Of a DNA stretch of 64,000 nt, positions 16,556 through 26,108 are shown one piece after another. Every line of letters starts with the position of its first letter. The stretch's first letter is position 1. The stretch is from Roseibium aggregatum IAM 12614 (GTDB lineage: Bacteria > Pseudomonadota > Alphaproteobacteria > Rhizobiales > Stappiaceae): the NCBI RefSeq assembly GCF_000168975.1, contig NZ_AAUW01000025.1:1-64000 (forward strand). Reading direction: 5' to 3'. Below the pieces are notes generated by a model that was not told the DNA's origin, searched no databases, and saw only the letters and a program-made list of their open reading frames with translations. Made by a program: the position numbers and the translations under genes.

Positions 16556-17527
16556 TTACATCTGGTCGAAATGATCGCGTACCGTATTGAGAGCCATTTC
16601 CAGTCCGCGGTCCAACTCCACCTGAGGCTCGTATCCCAGGGACCTTAGTCTACTGATATCAGGACAACGGCGCATGGTTCCACCGGACGGAAGTCCGCTA
16701 GGCACGAAGTTGGTATCGATTTCCAGCGCCTTGGCAATCCGTTTTGCCAGATCGAGAATCGAAATTTCTTGATCTGTACCTACGTGATAGGTGTGCAGAT
16801 GCTCACCTTTATCCATCGCCAGAAGCGTTCCATTGACGAAATCGTCGATAAACACAAAAGAACGGGACGCGGCACCATTCCCTTCAAGCGGCACGTCAAC
16901 CGTTTTCGCCTGCGGATTGGCCTTCCTTGCCTGAAGAATTTTCATAGCCAACTCCGGTACAACATGGTCAAACCCCATATTGGGTCCGTACACGTTATGC
17001 GGCCTGACGACGATCGCTTTTTCCATGGCGTCGCGGCAATAGTTCATAGTCATGAGTTCGCCGGCAATTTTCGATCCGCCATAGGAATACCTAGGGTTCA
17101 CAGCATCCGGCAGGTATAATCCCACACTTTCGTCAGTCGGCACCACTTTAGGTGTCTGATAAACTTCAGAACTCGACATGAACAGGAATTTTTTTATGCC
17201 TTGTGATATCGACTCATCCAGGAGGAGGTGTGTCCCGATCACGCCGACTTCCAGGACCTGCCTGGGAATATTGTAAAAATTCTTTGTCCCGTTAATCGCC
17301 GCGAGATGATAAATTTCCGAGCAGCCTTCGACCGCTTTCTTGACGACTTCTCGCTCGCGGATATCACCAAGCACTAGCTCGTAATTTTCTTCGGCCGCCT
17401 CAAGGTACTTCGCATTACCTCTCAGCTGATTGTCCAGTATGCGCACGGTTTTTCCACGCATTCTGAGTTCATGAGCGAGGCTCCGACCGATGAAACCCAA
17501 CCCCCCGGTGACCAACACAGTACTCAA
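16556..17527 (-). CDS. NAD-dependent sugar epimerase/dehydratase (extended SDR)
   Basis: About 323 residues. The Rossmann glycine motif TGGLGFIG lies near the N-terminus, followed by a DIREREVVKKAVEG region and the catalytic Tyr-Lys in YSYGGSKIAGE; RPHNVYGPNMG is the usual substrate-loop motif. Such enzymes epimerise or dehydrate UDP-, GDP- or dTDP-sugars. Three alternative starts (TTG 17533, TTG 17527, GTG 17518) precede the glycine motif with no ATG. The TTG at 17527 has the best-spaced AAGGA and is used here. It is probably one transcription unit with the cupin and GT61 genes. Confidence 0.8.
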   Translation of the reverse strand: MSTVLVTGGLGFIGRSLAHELRMRGKTVRILDNQLRGNAKYLEAAEENYELVLGDIREREVVKKAVEGCSEIYHLAAINGTKNFYNIPRQVLEVGVIGTHLLLDESISQGIKKFLFMSSSEVYQTPKVVPTDESVGLYLPDAVNPRYSYGGSKIAGELMTMNYCRDAMEKAIVVRPHNVYGPNMGFDHVVPELAMKILQARKANPQAKTVDVPLEGNGAASRSFVFIDDFVNGTLLAMDKGEHLHTYHVGTDQEISILDLAKRIAKALEIDTNFVPSGLPSGGTMRRCPDISRLRSLGYEPQVELDRGLEMALNTVRDHFDQM

Positions 17528-17798
17528 GACCAATTCCTTTCATTCACCGCTCTGCGCATCTGTTCGAAAGCACCGCACAGCGCAACTTCAAATATCTTCC
17601 AAAGAAGTTTAGTTAAACCCTCGAGAAGCGCACCACGACCTCATGTTTCTGGAAACTCTGGACACAATTCAACTGCACTCGCTCGATTGGAAATAATAGG
17701 GGGCACCTTCAGACGAGAGCGCTCTAACAGTCAGTGGCGCAGGAGTAGACAGACAAATCTTGTGGGGCGAGGATAGAAACGTCTTCTTTCTCGACATT

Positions 17799-18770
17799 TT
17801 ATTTTGGGCGCCAGACAAGAACCCCATACGGCTCATGCAGCATGGTTCCAAAAGTAAGTCGTCTTTGGTCCAGGATTTCCACCTTGTTGGCATCGGCGAG
17901 ACGCATAAGCTCAGTCTGGTAGCCTCTCAAGTAGCCTCTCTTGTTGTGGTAAAGTCGGCCGAGGGCATCGAAAATAGGCTCGTCTTCGTAATTCTCGTAG
18001 ATTGGCTCGATCTGAATGCAAATTTTCGGCTTTGCCTCGAGCAGCATTTTGAGAATGCCTTGCCACTGCGTACCAAGCTGTTCAAACGAGTGAACCGAAA
18101 GCACGACGTTGTCCGTCAACGTTCCGAGGCTTTCACGCCCTTCAAGCGACAGCATGTCCAACCGCGCACCCATAGCACGTCCGTCATAGTAAGTTGAAAT
18201 CTTGTTGGTGATTTCAACCGAGGGCTCTGCCCAGTCTGCCCCGACGACCTGGCTACTCTTGAACATGTTCAGAAGCAGGTAGACGTTGGCCGCACTGCCC
18301 GTTCCCAGATCGACGATTCGATCGCCATCTTGAATGTAGTTAGCATAAAGTGTTGTCTTGACGGCGTGGCAGAGCGCGAACTCGAACAGCTTGTCCTGAC
18401 GCAGCGCATAATCCCCGTCGAAGCGAAAGGCGTCGAACTTGAAATATTGCGGGCAGAGCGTATCGTAATCGAAAGATGCCTCGGCAATCCTGTCATGGAT
18501 TTCGCCCCACCCTTTGCGCCAGGCATCAATACGGTGCGCACCGGAGCGTTTCAGGGAGTCATCCTGCAGAAATCCGACGACATCCAACAAAATCTTATCA
18601 CGCTCATCAGTCGTCGGCCGACGGTATCGCAGGTGACTTTCTGCATCAAACCAGTCTGTAACGGCAGCCGAAGACATCGGAACGCCGCAACGCTCTGCGA
18701 TCTCCGATAGCTTCAAAACCTCATACGCCAAAACGGACTCTTCCAACGAACCAATGCCTGTGTCGGTCAT
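17799..18770 (-). CDS. Class I SAM-dependent methyltransferase (sugar or glycan methylation)
   Basis: About 323 residues from the ATG at 18770 (preceded by AAGGAAA); the open frame continues upstream into the next gene, so the longer start is rejected. The SAM-binding motif I is DRIVDLGTGSAANVYLLL (about 155-172), followed by an acidic VVGADWAEPSVEI loop. The N-terminal 120 residues do not match anything I recognise. The end (YGVLVWRPK) is typical of small-molecule methyltransferases. The substrate is probably a sugar in the glycan, inferred only from context. The SDR gene at 18790 lies 19 bases upstream on the same strand. Confidence 0.65.
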   Translation of the reverse strand: MTDTGIGSLEESVLAYEVLKLSEIAERCGVPMSSAAVTDWFDAESHLRYRRPTTDERDKILLDVVGFLQDDSLKRSGAHRIDAWRKGWGEIHDRIAEASFDYDTLCPQYFKFDAFRFDGDYALRQDKLFEFALCHAVKTTLYANYIQDGDRIVDLGTGSAANVYLLLNMFKSSQVVGADWAEPSVEITNKISTYYDGRAMGARLDMLSLEGRESLGTLTDNVVLSVHSFEQLGTQWQGILKMLLEAKPKICIQIEPIYENYEDEPIFDALGRLYHNKRGYLRGYQTELMRLADANKVEILDQRRLTFGTMLHEPYGVLVWRPK

Positions 18771-18789
18771 GATCGCATTTTCCTTGTAA

Positions 18790-19599
18790 TTAAAGCCTGC
18801 TGGAACCGGTTTCCCGCTCGCGAACCGCGATCGCGTCTCTGATACGCTCAACAGAGGTCTTTCGCCAAGCCGGCAAGAGCCCGCATGCCCTTTCGATGGA
18901 GACGATAGGCGCCTGATAGTTGATCGGTCCAAACTCAATGTTGCGCCCGGCAAGACATGCCACGTCCTTCAGTGTGACAGTGTCCGCCGCAGCCAAATTG
19001 AAAAAACCTTCTGCAGAGCGGTTCAACGCCACCTCCATGAAGTCTCCGATTTCATCATGGCAAATGTAGTTAAAGCGAGAGGCACCGGACAACGGAACTG
19101 AGTGGGTCGCACCGGTTAAGATGCGCTTGGTGACATTGCCGGGAGAATACGGTCCGAGCGTTGATGACAGCCTTAGAATAAGGAATTTACCGCCTGTTCG
19201 ATGCGCCCAATTGACGACATGCCGCTCTGACAGCAACTTCGCTATGCCATAAAATTCGGGCACGTCGTCCAACTTGATCGGCTCATCCTCACGAAGGCTG
19301 TGCCCTTCAAGCGGATATACGGAAACGCTGGATATCAAAACAAATTTTTGCTCGCAAAGGCGAAGAACTTTTGACGTGAGATCGAAGGAATCAGAAGCAT
19401 AGTCGTCCAAGCTATCTGTATCTACGTCTTTGGCCCTGCTATGAGCGCAATGAATGACCAAGTCATATTTCGTATCTTGGGAAAAAATTTCGTCAGCGTT
19501 TTCGCGCGTCATCGCAGTCGCGCGGAACCGTTCGCAAAGAGCTCGACCCAGACCGCTGCGGGCTCCTGTTACCAACACTGAAATTTCGTCAATGAGCAT
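18790..19599 (-). CDS. NAD(P)-dependent epimerase/reductase (SDR, RmlD-like)
   Basis: 269 residues. VLVTGARSGLGRALCERF is the dinucleotide site, KFVLISSVSVYPLEG gives the Ser strand and FYGIAKLLSE the catalytic Tyr-Lys pair. It is shorter than most extended SDRs and lacks much of the C-terminal substrate domain, resembling 4-ketoreductases of deoxysugar pathways. With the adjacent methyltransferase and the C-methyltransferase on the other side of the divergent promoter, it suggests synthesis of a modified deoxysugar. Confidence 0.72.
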   Translation of the reverse strand: MLIDEISVLVTGARSGLGRALCERFRATAMTRENADEIFSQDTKYDLVIHCAHSRAKDVDTDSLDDYASDSFDLTSKVLRLCEQKFVLISSVSVYPLEGHSLREDEPIKLDDVPEFYGIAKLLSERHVVNWAHRTGGKFLILRLSSTLGPYSPGNVTKRILTGATHSVPLSGASRFNYICHDEIGDFMEVALNRSAEGFFNLAAADTVTLKDVACLAGRNIEFGPINYQAPIVSIERACGLLPAWRKTSVERIRDAIAVRERETGSSRL

Positions 19600-19861
19600 T
19601 GCCAGTCAGTTTTTGTCGTTGGCCAAAATTATGCAACATCCGGTCATACATGCTCAAATGCGGCCGTCATGCCAGGGGAGCCCAACGGGGGCATCCATAG
19701 CAACATACTCTTTTGGTCGTGAATTCCTATTCACACGAGACCGCGAACATGACTCGCGCGTTCTAAAGTTTCAACTGTTTTGATGTTAGGAGTTGAAAAA
19801 AGCGAATGAGTGCTATAGCGAAATGCTCGTCAGTCCGGGTGCTACGGGTGAAATCTATCTT

Positions 19862-21106
19862 ATGAATTTCCGCTATAAAAAGAACGATACATGTCGAATG
19901 TGTGGTTCGTCAGATCTCAGCCTGGTTCTGGATCTAGGCGACCAACCACCTTCAAACGCCTTCGTCAAAACAGAAGATATTCCGACAGAGCAAAGCTTTC
20001 CTTTGAGGTTGTTTCGCTGCAGGTCCTGCGGCTCCTCCCAGCTCCTGGATGTGGTGAACGCGCAAGACGTTTTCGACGACTATTACTACCTTTCCTCCAC
20101 CTCTGGAGCCTTGCGGAATCACTTCCAGGGTTTGGTTGACGGACTGCTGAGCGATTACAGCCCGAATGAAAATTCGGTCATCGTTGACGTTGGTGCGAAT
20201 GACGGCATCATGCTCGACCGGTACCCCAAGGATCGTTTCCGTCTGGTCGGCGTTGAGCCTTCTTCTGCAGGGCAATACGCTGAGCAGAAGGGGCATATTA
20301 TTGTAAAAGACTTTTTCGGTCAGGAAGTCGGGCGGCGGATCAAAGAAGAATACGGGCCGGTTGCGCTAGTGACTGCAACAAATGTTTGCGCGCATGTCGA
20401 CGACATGGTGAATTTCATGTCGGGTTTTGCTGAAATGCTGGATGACGACGGTCTCGCAGTGTTTGAGTGCTCGTACCTGCCCGACATGATGGAAGGCGTT
20501 TATTTCGATACAATTTACCATGAGCATCTGTGCTACCATGGCCTGACCCCACTCAAGGCCCTGTTGCGAAGAGTCGGTCTTCGAGCCGTGAAAGCCGAGC
20601 GCATTTCATTCGGTGCATCGGGCCCGGCTCTGCGTTTGACCGTCGCTCTGGAGAGATCCGGGCGAAAAGAGGGGGCATCTGTCCAATCGATGCTCGACGC
20701 GGAAGCGGCCTGGGGACTGATGTCAGATGCTCCCTATGACCGCTTTGCCGAAAAGGTCGAAAGCGCGACCAGGGAGCTTCGCGAAACAGTAGCCAAGCAG
20801 AAAGAATCCGGTAATCGGATCGGTGTGTTTACAGCACCTGCAAAGGGTAATACGCTCCTTAATTCGGCTAGATTTACTTCTGAAGATCTTGAAGCAGTTG
20901 CCGAGAACAACGCGTTGAAATGTGGAAAGCTGACGCCAGGCAGTCATATTCCAGTGATTTCTGATGAGGAATTCCTGGGAAGAAAATTTGATATGGCCCT
21001 TCTGCTGTCCTGGAACTACGCAGACTTCTTTGTTTCGAACTCTGATTTTGTGAAACAGGGTGGCCGCTTTATTGTGCCGCTGCCCAGGCCGGTTATTCGC
21101 CCTTAA
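19862..21106 (+). CDS. Sugar C-methyltransferase (zinc-binding, TylCIII/NovU type)
   Basis: 414 residues from the ATG at 19862; an upstream in-frame TTG at 19793 adds an unlikely 23-residue leader. The N-terminus has a zinc-binding motif, CRMCGSSDLSLVLDLGDQPP plus a later CRSCGSSQLLDV. The central SAM site reads VIVDVGANDGIMLDRYP (about 120-136). YLPDMMEGVYFDTIYHEHLCY matches the conserved 'D-x-I-Y-H-E-H' catalytic block of nucleotide-sugar C-methyltransferases. The C-terminal domain (GVFTAPAKGNTLLN) is complete. These enzymes add a branched methyl group to a 4-keto deoxysugar. It is divergent from the SDR at 19599 and co-directional with the dehydrogenase at 21224. Confidence 0.82.
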   Translation: MNFRYKKNDTCRMCGSSDLSLVLDLGDQPPSNAFVKTEDIPTEQSFPLRLFRCRSCGSSQLLDVVNAQDVFDDYYYLSSTSGALRNHFQGLVDGLLSDYSPNENSVIVDVGANDGIMLDRYPKDRFRLVGVEPSSAGQYAEQKGHIIVKDFFGQEVGRRIKEEYGPVALVTATNVCAHVDDMVNFMSGFAEMLDDDGLAVFECSYLPDMMEGVYFDTIYHEHLCYHGLTPLKALLRRVGLRAVKAERISFGASGPALRLTVALERSGRKEGASVQSMLDAEAAWGLMSDAPYDRFAEKVESATRELRETVAKQKESGNRIGVFTAPAKGNTLLNSARFTSEDLEAVAENNALKCGKLTPGSHIPVISDEEFLGRKFDMALLLSWNYADFFVSNSDFVKQGGRFIVPLPRPVIRP

Positions 21107-21223
21107 GGCCTTAAGAGGGAGCCTGTGTCCCAATTTAGCGAAGTTACCCGCGCATGCAACGCTCACCGCAGCACAGTCTGTCCCACCCACTTTCTCGGAA
21201 CACTAGAAACTTTAGGATAAACA

Positions 21224-22414
21224 ATGCCGTCCAAATATGATGTCTTGGTTATTGGCGGTCTTGGTCACATTGGGTTGCCGCTCGGTCTGGTCTTCGCGGA
21301 TCAGGGCCTGCAAGTGGCCCTTTATGATATCAACTTGGAATTCCGCGAGATCGTTCGCGGTGGGAAGATGCCATTTCATGAGGATGGCGCTGATGAACTG
21401 CTTGCCAAATACAACGCCAAGAACCTTCATGTCGTGGACGATATATCCGCTATTCAGGATGCCGAAACGCTGTTCATAACCATCGGGACCCCGCTCGACG
21501 GGTATCTGAATCCGCGAATTGAACCGCTTCTGAAGCTCGTTGATGCAATGAAGCCTTATCTGCGCGATGAACACCTGATCATCCTTCGCAGCACCGTGAT
21601 TCCGGGAACGACCGACCTTCTCAGCGACATCGTTGGCAAGTCGGTTAAAGCGGACGTTTCCTTTTGCCCTGAACGCGTTGTGCAGGGAAAGATGATCCAG
21701 GAGATGGAAACGCTGCCGCAGATCATTTCCGGCTGTACCGCCAGCGCGGTGAAACGGGCACGGGCGCTATTCGACTTGCTGGGTGTCCAGCAGATCGAAA
21801 CGCGTCCCAAAGAAGCGGAATTCGCCAAGCTTTATTGCAACGCGTGGCGTTATATTACTTTTGCGGCCGCCAATCAGTTTTACATGCTTGCTGAACAGGA
21901 AGGTCTTGATTTCGGCCGTATCCAGCACGCCATGACGCACGAATACACACGTATGCGGGACTTTCCGTCTCCGGGATTTGCTGCCGGTCCGTGCCTGATG
22001 AAGGACACCATGCAGCTTGCCGCTTTTGCGCGCCGGTCCTTCGAAATGGGACAGGCAGCCATGTTTGTCAACGAAGGCCTCGCTGCATTTGCCGTCGACA
22101 AATTAGCAGAGAAATGTGGCGGCTCGCTGGTGGGAAAACGGGTCGGAATTCTTGGCATGTCGTTCAAATCGGGTTCTGACGACATTCGGGACTCCTTGTC
22201 TTACAAGCTTCGCAAGTTGTTGCGCGGGCACGGTGCAGATCTGAGATGTACCGACGAATACGTTATGGTCGATCCGGAACTTGTCCCGCTTGAAGAGGTC
22301 ACACAGTGGGCTGAAGGAATTATTGTAGGCACTCCGCATCCGGCCTATCGGGATCTGAAGATTCAGGAAAACACGGCAGTCGTCGATGTATGGGGCATAA
22401 CCAACAAAGGTTAG
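21224..22414 (+). CDS. UDP-sugar dehydrogenase (UDP-glucose/UDP-ManNAc dehydrogenase family)
   Basis: 396 residues with the three-domain layout of the family: N-terminal Rossmann VLVIGGLGHIGLPLGLVFAD, a central helix domain with AEFAKLYCNAWRYITFAAAN, and catalytic Cys in GPCLMKDT (the GxCxPKD block with Met in place of Pro). The C-terminal UDP-binding domain contains VGILGMSFKSGSDDIRDSLS. These enzymes oxidise C6 of a UDP-hexose twice to make a UDP-uronic acid, a common acidic capsule precursor. The exact substrate cannot be decided by eye. One base separates its stop from the next gene's GTG. Confidence 0.85.
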   Translation: MPSKYDVLVIGGLGHIGLPLGLVFADQGLQVALYDINLEFREIVRGGKMPFHEDGADELLAKYNAKNLHVVDDISAIQDAETLFITIGTPLDGYLNPRIEPLLKLVDAMKPYLRDEHLIILRSTVIPGTTDLLSDIVGKSVKADVSFCPERVVQGKMIQEMETLPQIISGCTASAVKRARALFDLLGVQQIETRPKEAEFAKLYCNAWRYITFAAANQFYMLAEQEGLDFGRIQHAMTHEYTRMRDFPSPGFAAGPCLMKDTMQLAAFARRSFEMGQAAMFVNEGLAAFAVDKLAEKCGGSLVGKRVGILGMSFKSGSDDIRDSLSYKLRKLLRGHGADLRCTDEYVMVDPELVPLEEVTQWAEGIIVGTPHPAYRDLKIQENTAVVDVWGITNKG

Positions 22415-22415
22415 C

Positions 22416-24803
22416 GTGGTGCAATTGGAACTAGCGAATAGTAATTTGCAGCCATCTCGGTTTGATGTTCAAGGAAATCACCAGTTCCGCTTACCGCTGT
22501 CCGCACTCGCAGAATATTACTCGGACGCTGAAGAGGCGTCGATTTGCGGTGACTTTTCTTGGGTGACGCGGTTTGCGCGATACGACCTTGAAATGTCGGC
22601 GATCGCGCTAATGATGATGGGCAACAGGGAAGGGGCCTCGCGTCTCTTCTCTTTCCAAAGCGTCCCAAGTCCCCGAGGCATGTTATTTGGCGCGCTGTGC
22701 CGATGGTTGGAAAGCGGTACGCTTGACGATTTTCAAGCGTGCCAGAAACTCCTCTCCGTTGCGAATTCCAGCTTGTCATACGAATTTGAGGAACTGGGGA
22801 CAAAACAACCCTTGCAAGTGCTTTTTGTTGGCGGTCCCTTGTCTCGTCTGGAGGTTCTTATTCCCGAATTCCAAGGAATTTGGGCCGCGGTCGGCGAGCC
22901 TGATCCAGAGACAGGTCGCATTCAGGTTAAACCGGCAAGCACTGGCGCACCGCCTCGTGGTTCGATTACCGCAATGGATCTCGTGTTTGTTGATCCAAGC
23001 CATTGGTTTTCTCCCGGTCTCGAAGCCTTCGATGGCATGAAAGTTGGTTTCATAGGCGATTTTGAGTGGAATTTCGCGCAGCACCCGGAACGGTACCGAG
23101 TCTTCGATGCGATGGTTTCTCTTGGTTCACAGGGAAACATTGAAGCTAGAGCAAGGTTCGGGCGGGCAACATTTGTCGGACCGATTTTGACTCATTTGGG
23201 TCTTCTTCCTGTGAACCGGCAGTTTCTGGAGCCGAGTTCGGCTGAAGCGGCCTGGCGGCGAATTCGTCGAGATACGGACGTCGTTTCGACCGGCCGCCAG
23301 AAACATCTTTCTGGATTCTACTACGACAAAGCCGTGTTTAATCGCGCCCTGATGTCGGTTGGCACTCAGCATGAGGTGATCATGCAGAACCGCATGCTGC
23401 CGGAACAAGAATACCAGGAACTAATGGCGCGTTCGAGGTTCGTAGCAACCAGCCACCGCTACGGCCTTGGGCAGTCCTGGCGGGTTTTTGAAGCGTTGGG
23501 TGCGGGTGCAATGACGCTCGTAGATTCGGCGAGCGGAGCGATTTCTCGATTCTCCCAGGATTATCGATGCATTCACTCAATCCGTTCTCGAAACATGACC
23601 GATGACTTTGATAGGCACATAAAGGAATATCCAAGGTACGCCGAAGAGTTTGCTCCCAAGGCCGGGGACTTTTTCAAGGAACTGAACAGCCTTGTTCCTC
23701 CGACCCGCAACGGTGTCTTGAAGCAAATGCGTACCCTGCAGTTGGGTGTGCTTCTCGCACGGCACGGGTTCCCGGATGCGACTTTGTCTGAGTGGAGGAC
23801 TGACCCGATACTGCGACGGGCCGAAGACAGGATCGCAGTTACGGGGGCGGGCGCCAAACTCGATGAACCGATAATCCAGTCGCATTTCCTGGCGCGTTCG
23901 ACAAAAGCCTACGCTCAGTCGAGAGTGGTGAGAGAACCGGCACGACTAAGCTACACCGAAGCGCTTGATGAACTGGCTCTTCTACATGTCCGTCAGGCTA
24001 TGGGCGAAAAACTGGAGAGTTCCATCTGCGACTACACACAGGAGATCATTGACCGTTATGCTCAATACGGAATGCCGAAACTCCTGATGGCGGCCGCGCA
24101 CCGCATGGAGAACAGACTTGCCGAAGCAGACACGTTATTGACGGAACTCGTGTCAAACTTGGATGGCTATCAGTTTGTGCTCGCGGATGCCCGCCCCGAG
24201 TGGCAGCTCGGCTCCGTCAATGTTGGTGAATTGATCGACGGTGCAATGAAGGACTTTCTCGAGAATGGCGCCTCTGGCAATTCTTGGAATGAAACCTTGG
24301 ATGCGCCCTTCCCGTTGGAGGCCTTCAGAAAAGTTATAGGGTCGGCGGCCTATGCACTGCTCGCCGACAGTGCATTGCGCCGGTCAGACGACACCGCCGC
24401 TGTGGAGTTCGCATCAACAGCGTTGAAGTTCTGTAGCTGGCAATCAAGCGCTGGCGGAATACTGCTTCAGGCGTTGCGCCGATTGAGTTTGACACCCGCC
24501 GGTGAGGCTGCCTGCAAGGACTTCCTGGTCGCATTCGAAAAGGTCAGCCGGCAAAATCAGGATCTCTTTCACCAATTCGCGCTGACGGCCATGAGGGTTC
24601 TTGTAGACCTCGGCCGAACACCTGAGGCGCAAGAACTGGCGAAATCATGGGCCGTTGGCTGGAAAAGAATTGGCAAGCCTGTTGGTTGGGGCGCTGTACC
24701 CAAGTGGTCTGTCTCCGAGTTTCAAACGGTTTGGAATAACGACAGCCTGCAAAAAGAAATGGCGGCGTTCGGTCTCGATCTGTCTGTCCTGGTTTACAAT
24801 TAG
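22416..24803 (+). CDS. Large GT-B-like glycosyltransferase, poorly characterised
   Basis: 795 residues. Only a middle part is recognisable: about residues 305-440 (HEVIMQNRMLPEQEYQELMA, then RYGLGQSWRVFEALGAGAMT) look like the C-terminal donor-binding half of CgeB/group-1 glycosyltransferases. The preceding 130-300 segment (LQVLFVGGPLSRLEVLIPEF) would be the acceptor half. The last 300 residues are helical with TPR-like spacing and no identified domain. Translation starts at one of two tandem GTG codons; AAAGG overlaps the end of the dehydrogenase gene, so the pair is tightly coupled. That coupling suggests it uses the uronic acid made by its neighbour. Confidence 0.55.
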   Translation: MVQLELANSNLQPSRFDVQGNHQFRLPLSALAEYYSDAEEASICGDFSWVTRFARYDLEMSAIALMMMGNREGASRLFSFQSVPSPRGMLFGALCRWLESGTLDDFQACQKLLSVANSSLSYEFEELGTKQPLQVLFVGGPLSRLEVLIPEFQGIWAAVGEPDPETGRIQVKPASTGAPPRGSITAMDLVFVDPSHWFSPGLEAFDGMKVGFIGDFEWNFAQHPERYRVFDAMVSLGSQGNIEARARFGRATFVGPILTHLGLLPVNRQFLEPSSAEAAWRRIRRDTDVVSTGRQKHLSGFYYDKAVFNRALMSVGTQHEVIMQNRMLPEQEYQELMARSRFVATSHRYGLGQSWRVFEALGAGAMTLVDSASGAISRFSQDYRCIHSIRSRNMTDDFDRHIKEYPRYAEEFAPKAGDFFKELNSLVPPTRNGVLKQMRTLQLGVLLARHGFPDATLSEWRTDPILRRAEDRIAVTGAGAKLDEPIIQSHFLARSTKAYAQSRVVREPARLSYTEALDELALLHVRQAMGEKLESSICDYTQEIIDRYAQYGMPKLLMAAAHRMENRLAEADTLLTELVSNLDGYQFVLADARPEWQLGSVNVGELIDGAMKDFLENGASGNSWNETLDAPFPLEAFRKVIGSAAYALLADSALRRSDDTAAVEFASTALKFCSWQSSAGGILLQALRRLSLTPAGEAACKDFLVAFEKVSRQNQDLFHQFALTAMRVLVDLGRTPEAQELAKSWAVGWKRIGKPVGWGAVPKWSVSEFQTVWNNDSLQKEMAAFGLDLSVLVYN

Positions 24804-24913
24804 AGCGTATCAATCTGACTAGAGCCACTCAGTGTGTGATGTGCTCCCGCTAAATGCCCCCGATTTGAGTTAGAGTTTTCCGCGACGATTTTCCTGGCTG
24901 GGAAGGAGCGGAA

Positions 24914-25183
24914 TTGATGATGGCATCGAAGTTTTCGGATGCGCAGAAGGCGTTCATCGTCAAGCGTGGCGAAGAAGGTGTTCCCGTTGCGGAGATCTGC
25001 CGTGAAGCCGGGATCAGCCAGGCGACCTATTTCAACTGGCGGAAGAAATACGCCGGCCTTATGCCGTCTGAGATGAAGCGGCTCCGGGAGTTGGAGCATG
25101 AGAACGCCCGTCTCAAGAAGATCGTCGCTGACTTGTCTCTCGACAAGGAAATGCTCCAGGACATCGTCAAACGAAAGCTCTGA
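24914..25183 (+). CDS. IS3-family transposase OrfA
   Basis: 89-residue helix-turn-helix protein (FSDAQKAFIVKRGEEGVPVA, then ISQATYFNWRKKY) with a C-terminal leucine zipper (LRELEHENARLKKIVADLSL). It is the DNA-binding half of the element's transposase. The next ORF is in the -1 frame and open well upstream of its own ATG, so an OrfAB fusion by ribosomal frameshift near the AAACGAAAG at the end of orfA is expected. Confidence 0.9.
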   Translation: MMMASKFSDAQKAFIVKRGEEGVPVAEICREAGISQATYFNWRKKYAGLMPSEMKRLRELEHENARLKKIVADLSLDKEMLQDIVKRKL

Positions 25184-25215
25184 GGCCTGCCCGGAAGAGA
25201 ACGCTGGTCGACGAG

Positions 25216-26019
25216 ATGCGGTCGGACTGGTCGGTGTCCATTCGCCGTGCGTGTGCGGTGATCCGGTTTGATCCGACGACCTATCGCTATAAATCCCGTC
25301 GATCCGGCCAGGCCGCTTTGGAACAGCGGATCAGAGAGATTTGCCAGACGCGCGTCCGGTTCGGATACCGGCGCGTGCATGTATTGCTGCGCCGGGAAGG
25401 CTGGGTCATCAACATGAAGAAAACGCGGAGGATCTACAACGAATTGGGCCTGCAACTGAGGAACAAGCACCCCAAGCGCCGGGTGAAGGCAAAGCTGCGC
25501 GAAGACCGGCAGGAAGCAGTCGGGCCGAACGATGTCTGGGCCATGGACTTCGTGCATGACCAGCTCGCGACCGGTCGGAAGATACGCGTCCTGACGGAGA
25601 TTGACACGTATTCCCGCTATGTCCCGGCGCTTGATCCGCGCTTCAGCTATCGGGGCGAGGATGTGGTGAGAACCCTGGAAACTGTCTGCATGCGGGTTGG
25701 CTATCCCAAGACGATCCGGGTCGATCAAGGCCCCGAGTTCATCTCCCGGGATCTCGATCTGTGGGCCTATCGAAGGGGCGTTACGCTGGACTTCTCCAGG
25801 CCTGGAAAACCGACGGACAACGCCTTCATTGAGGCCTTCAACGGACGTTTCAGGGCGGAATGCCTGAACGCTCACTGGTTCCTGAGCCTTGCAGATGCAA
25901 CCGAAAAGTTGGAGGATTGGCGCAAGGACTACAACGAACACAGACCTCACGGCGCCATCGGCAACAAAGTGCCGATGGACCTGATGAAATCAGAACACGA
26001 AGCCAGCCCGTGTTCCTGA
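25216..26019 (+). CDS. IS3-family transposase OrfB
   Basis: 267-residue DDE integrase. An HTH_21-like segment (TRVRFGYRRVHVLLRREGW) is followed by the catalytic triad: Asp in VWAMDFVHDQL, Asp in TIRVDQGPEFIS and Glu in NAFIEAFNGRFRAECLN. The end YNEHRPHGAIGNKVP is intact. In the frameshift product, the residues between the orfA stop and this ATG (ALRPARKRTLVDE) are part of the protein. It appears functional. Confidence 0.92.
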   Translation: MRSDWSVSIRRACAVIRFDPTTYRYKSRRSGQAALEQRIREICQTRVRFGYRRVHVLLRREGWVINMKKTRRIYNELGLQLRNKHPKRRVKAKLREDRQEAVGPNDVWAMDFVHDQLATGRKIRVLTEIDTYSRYVPALDPRFSYRGEDVVRTLETVCMRVGYPKTIRVDQGPEFISRDLDLWAYRRGVTLDFSRPGKPTDNAFIEAFNGRFRAECLNAHWFLSLADATEKLEDWRKDYNEHRPHGAIGNKVPMDLMKSEHEASPCS

Positions 26020-26108
26020 TTTGGTCCGGAAAACTCTAGCCCACCTCGAGGGCACGTTTGGTAGCACTCCAGTTTGGTTACCGACCAGAGTCAGATCTTC
26101 AATGCGAA

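Larger units (their letters stand above)
24855..26054 (+). mobile_element. Complete IS3-family element (IS407-like)
   Basis: Terminal inverted repeats of about 28 bases begin TGCCC[C/T]CGA and end in the shared TAGAGTTTTCCG (24855-24882 and 26027-26054, 23 of 28 matching). The total of 1200 bases and two overlapping-frame ORFs are typical. No target duplication is visible (TAAA on the left, CGTT on the right), suggesting a rearranged or old insertion. It sits directly downstream of the 795-aa glycosyltransferase gene. Confidence 0.85.

Noticed and set aside
18771..18953. N-terminal extension of the methyltransferase at 17799
   Set aside because: It overlaps the SDR gene and has an atypical composition; ATG 18770 has a good ribosome site.
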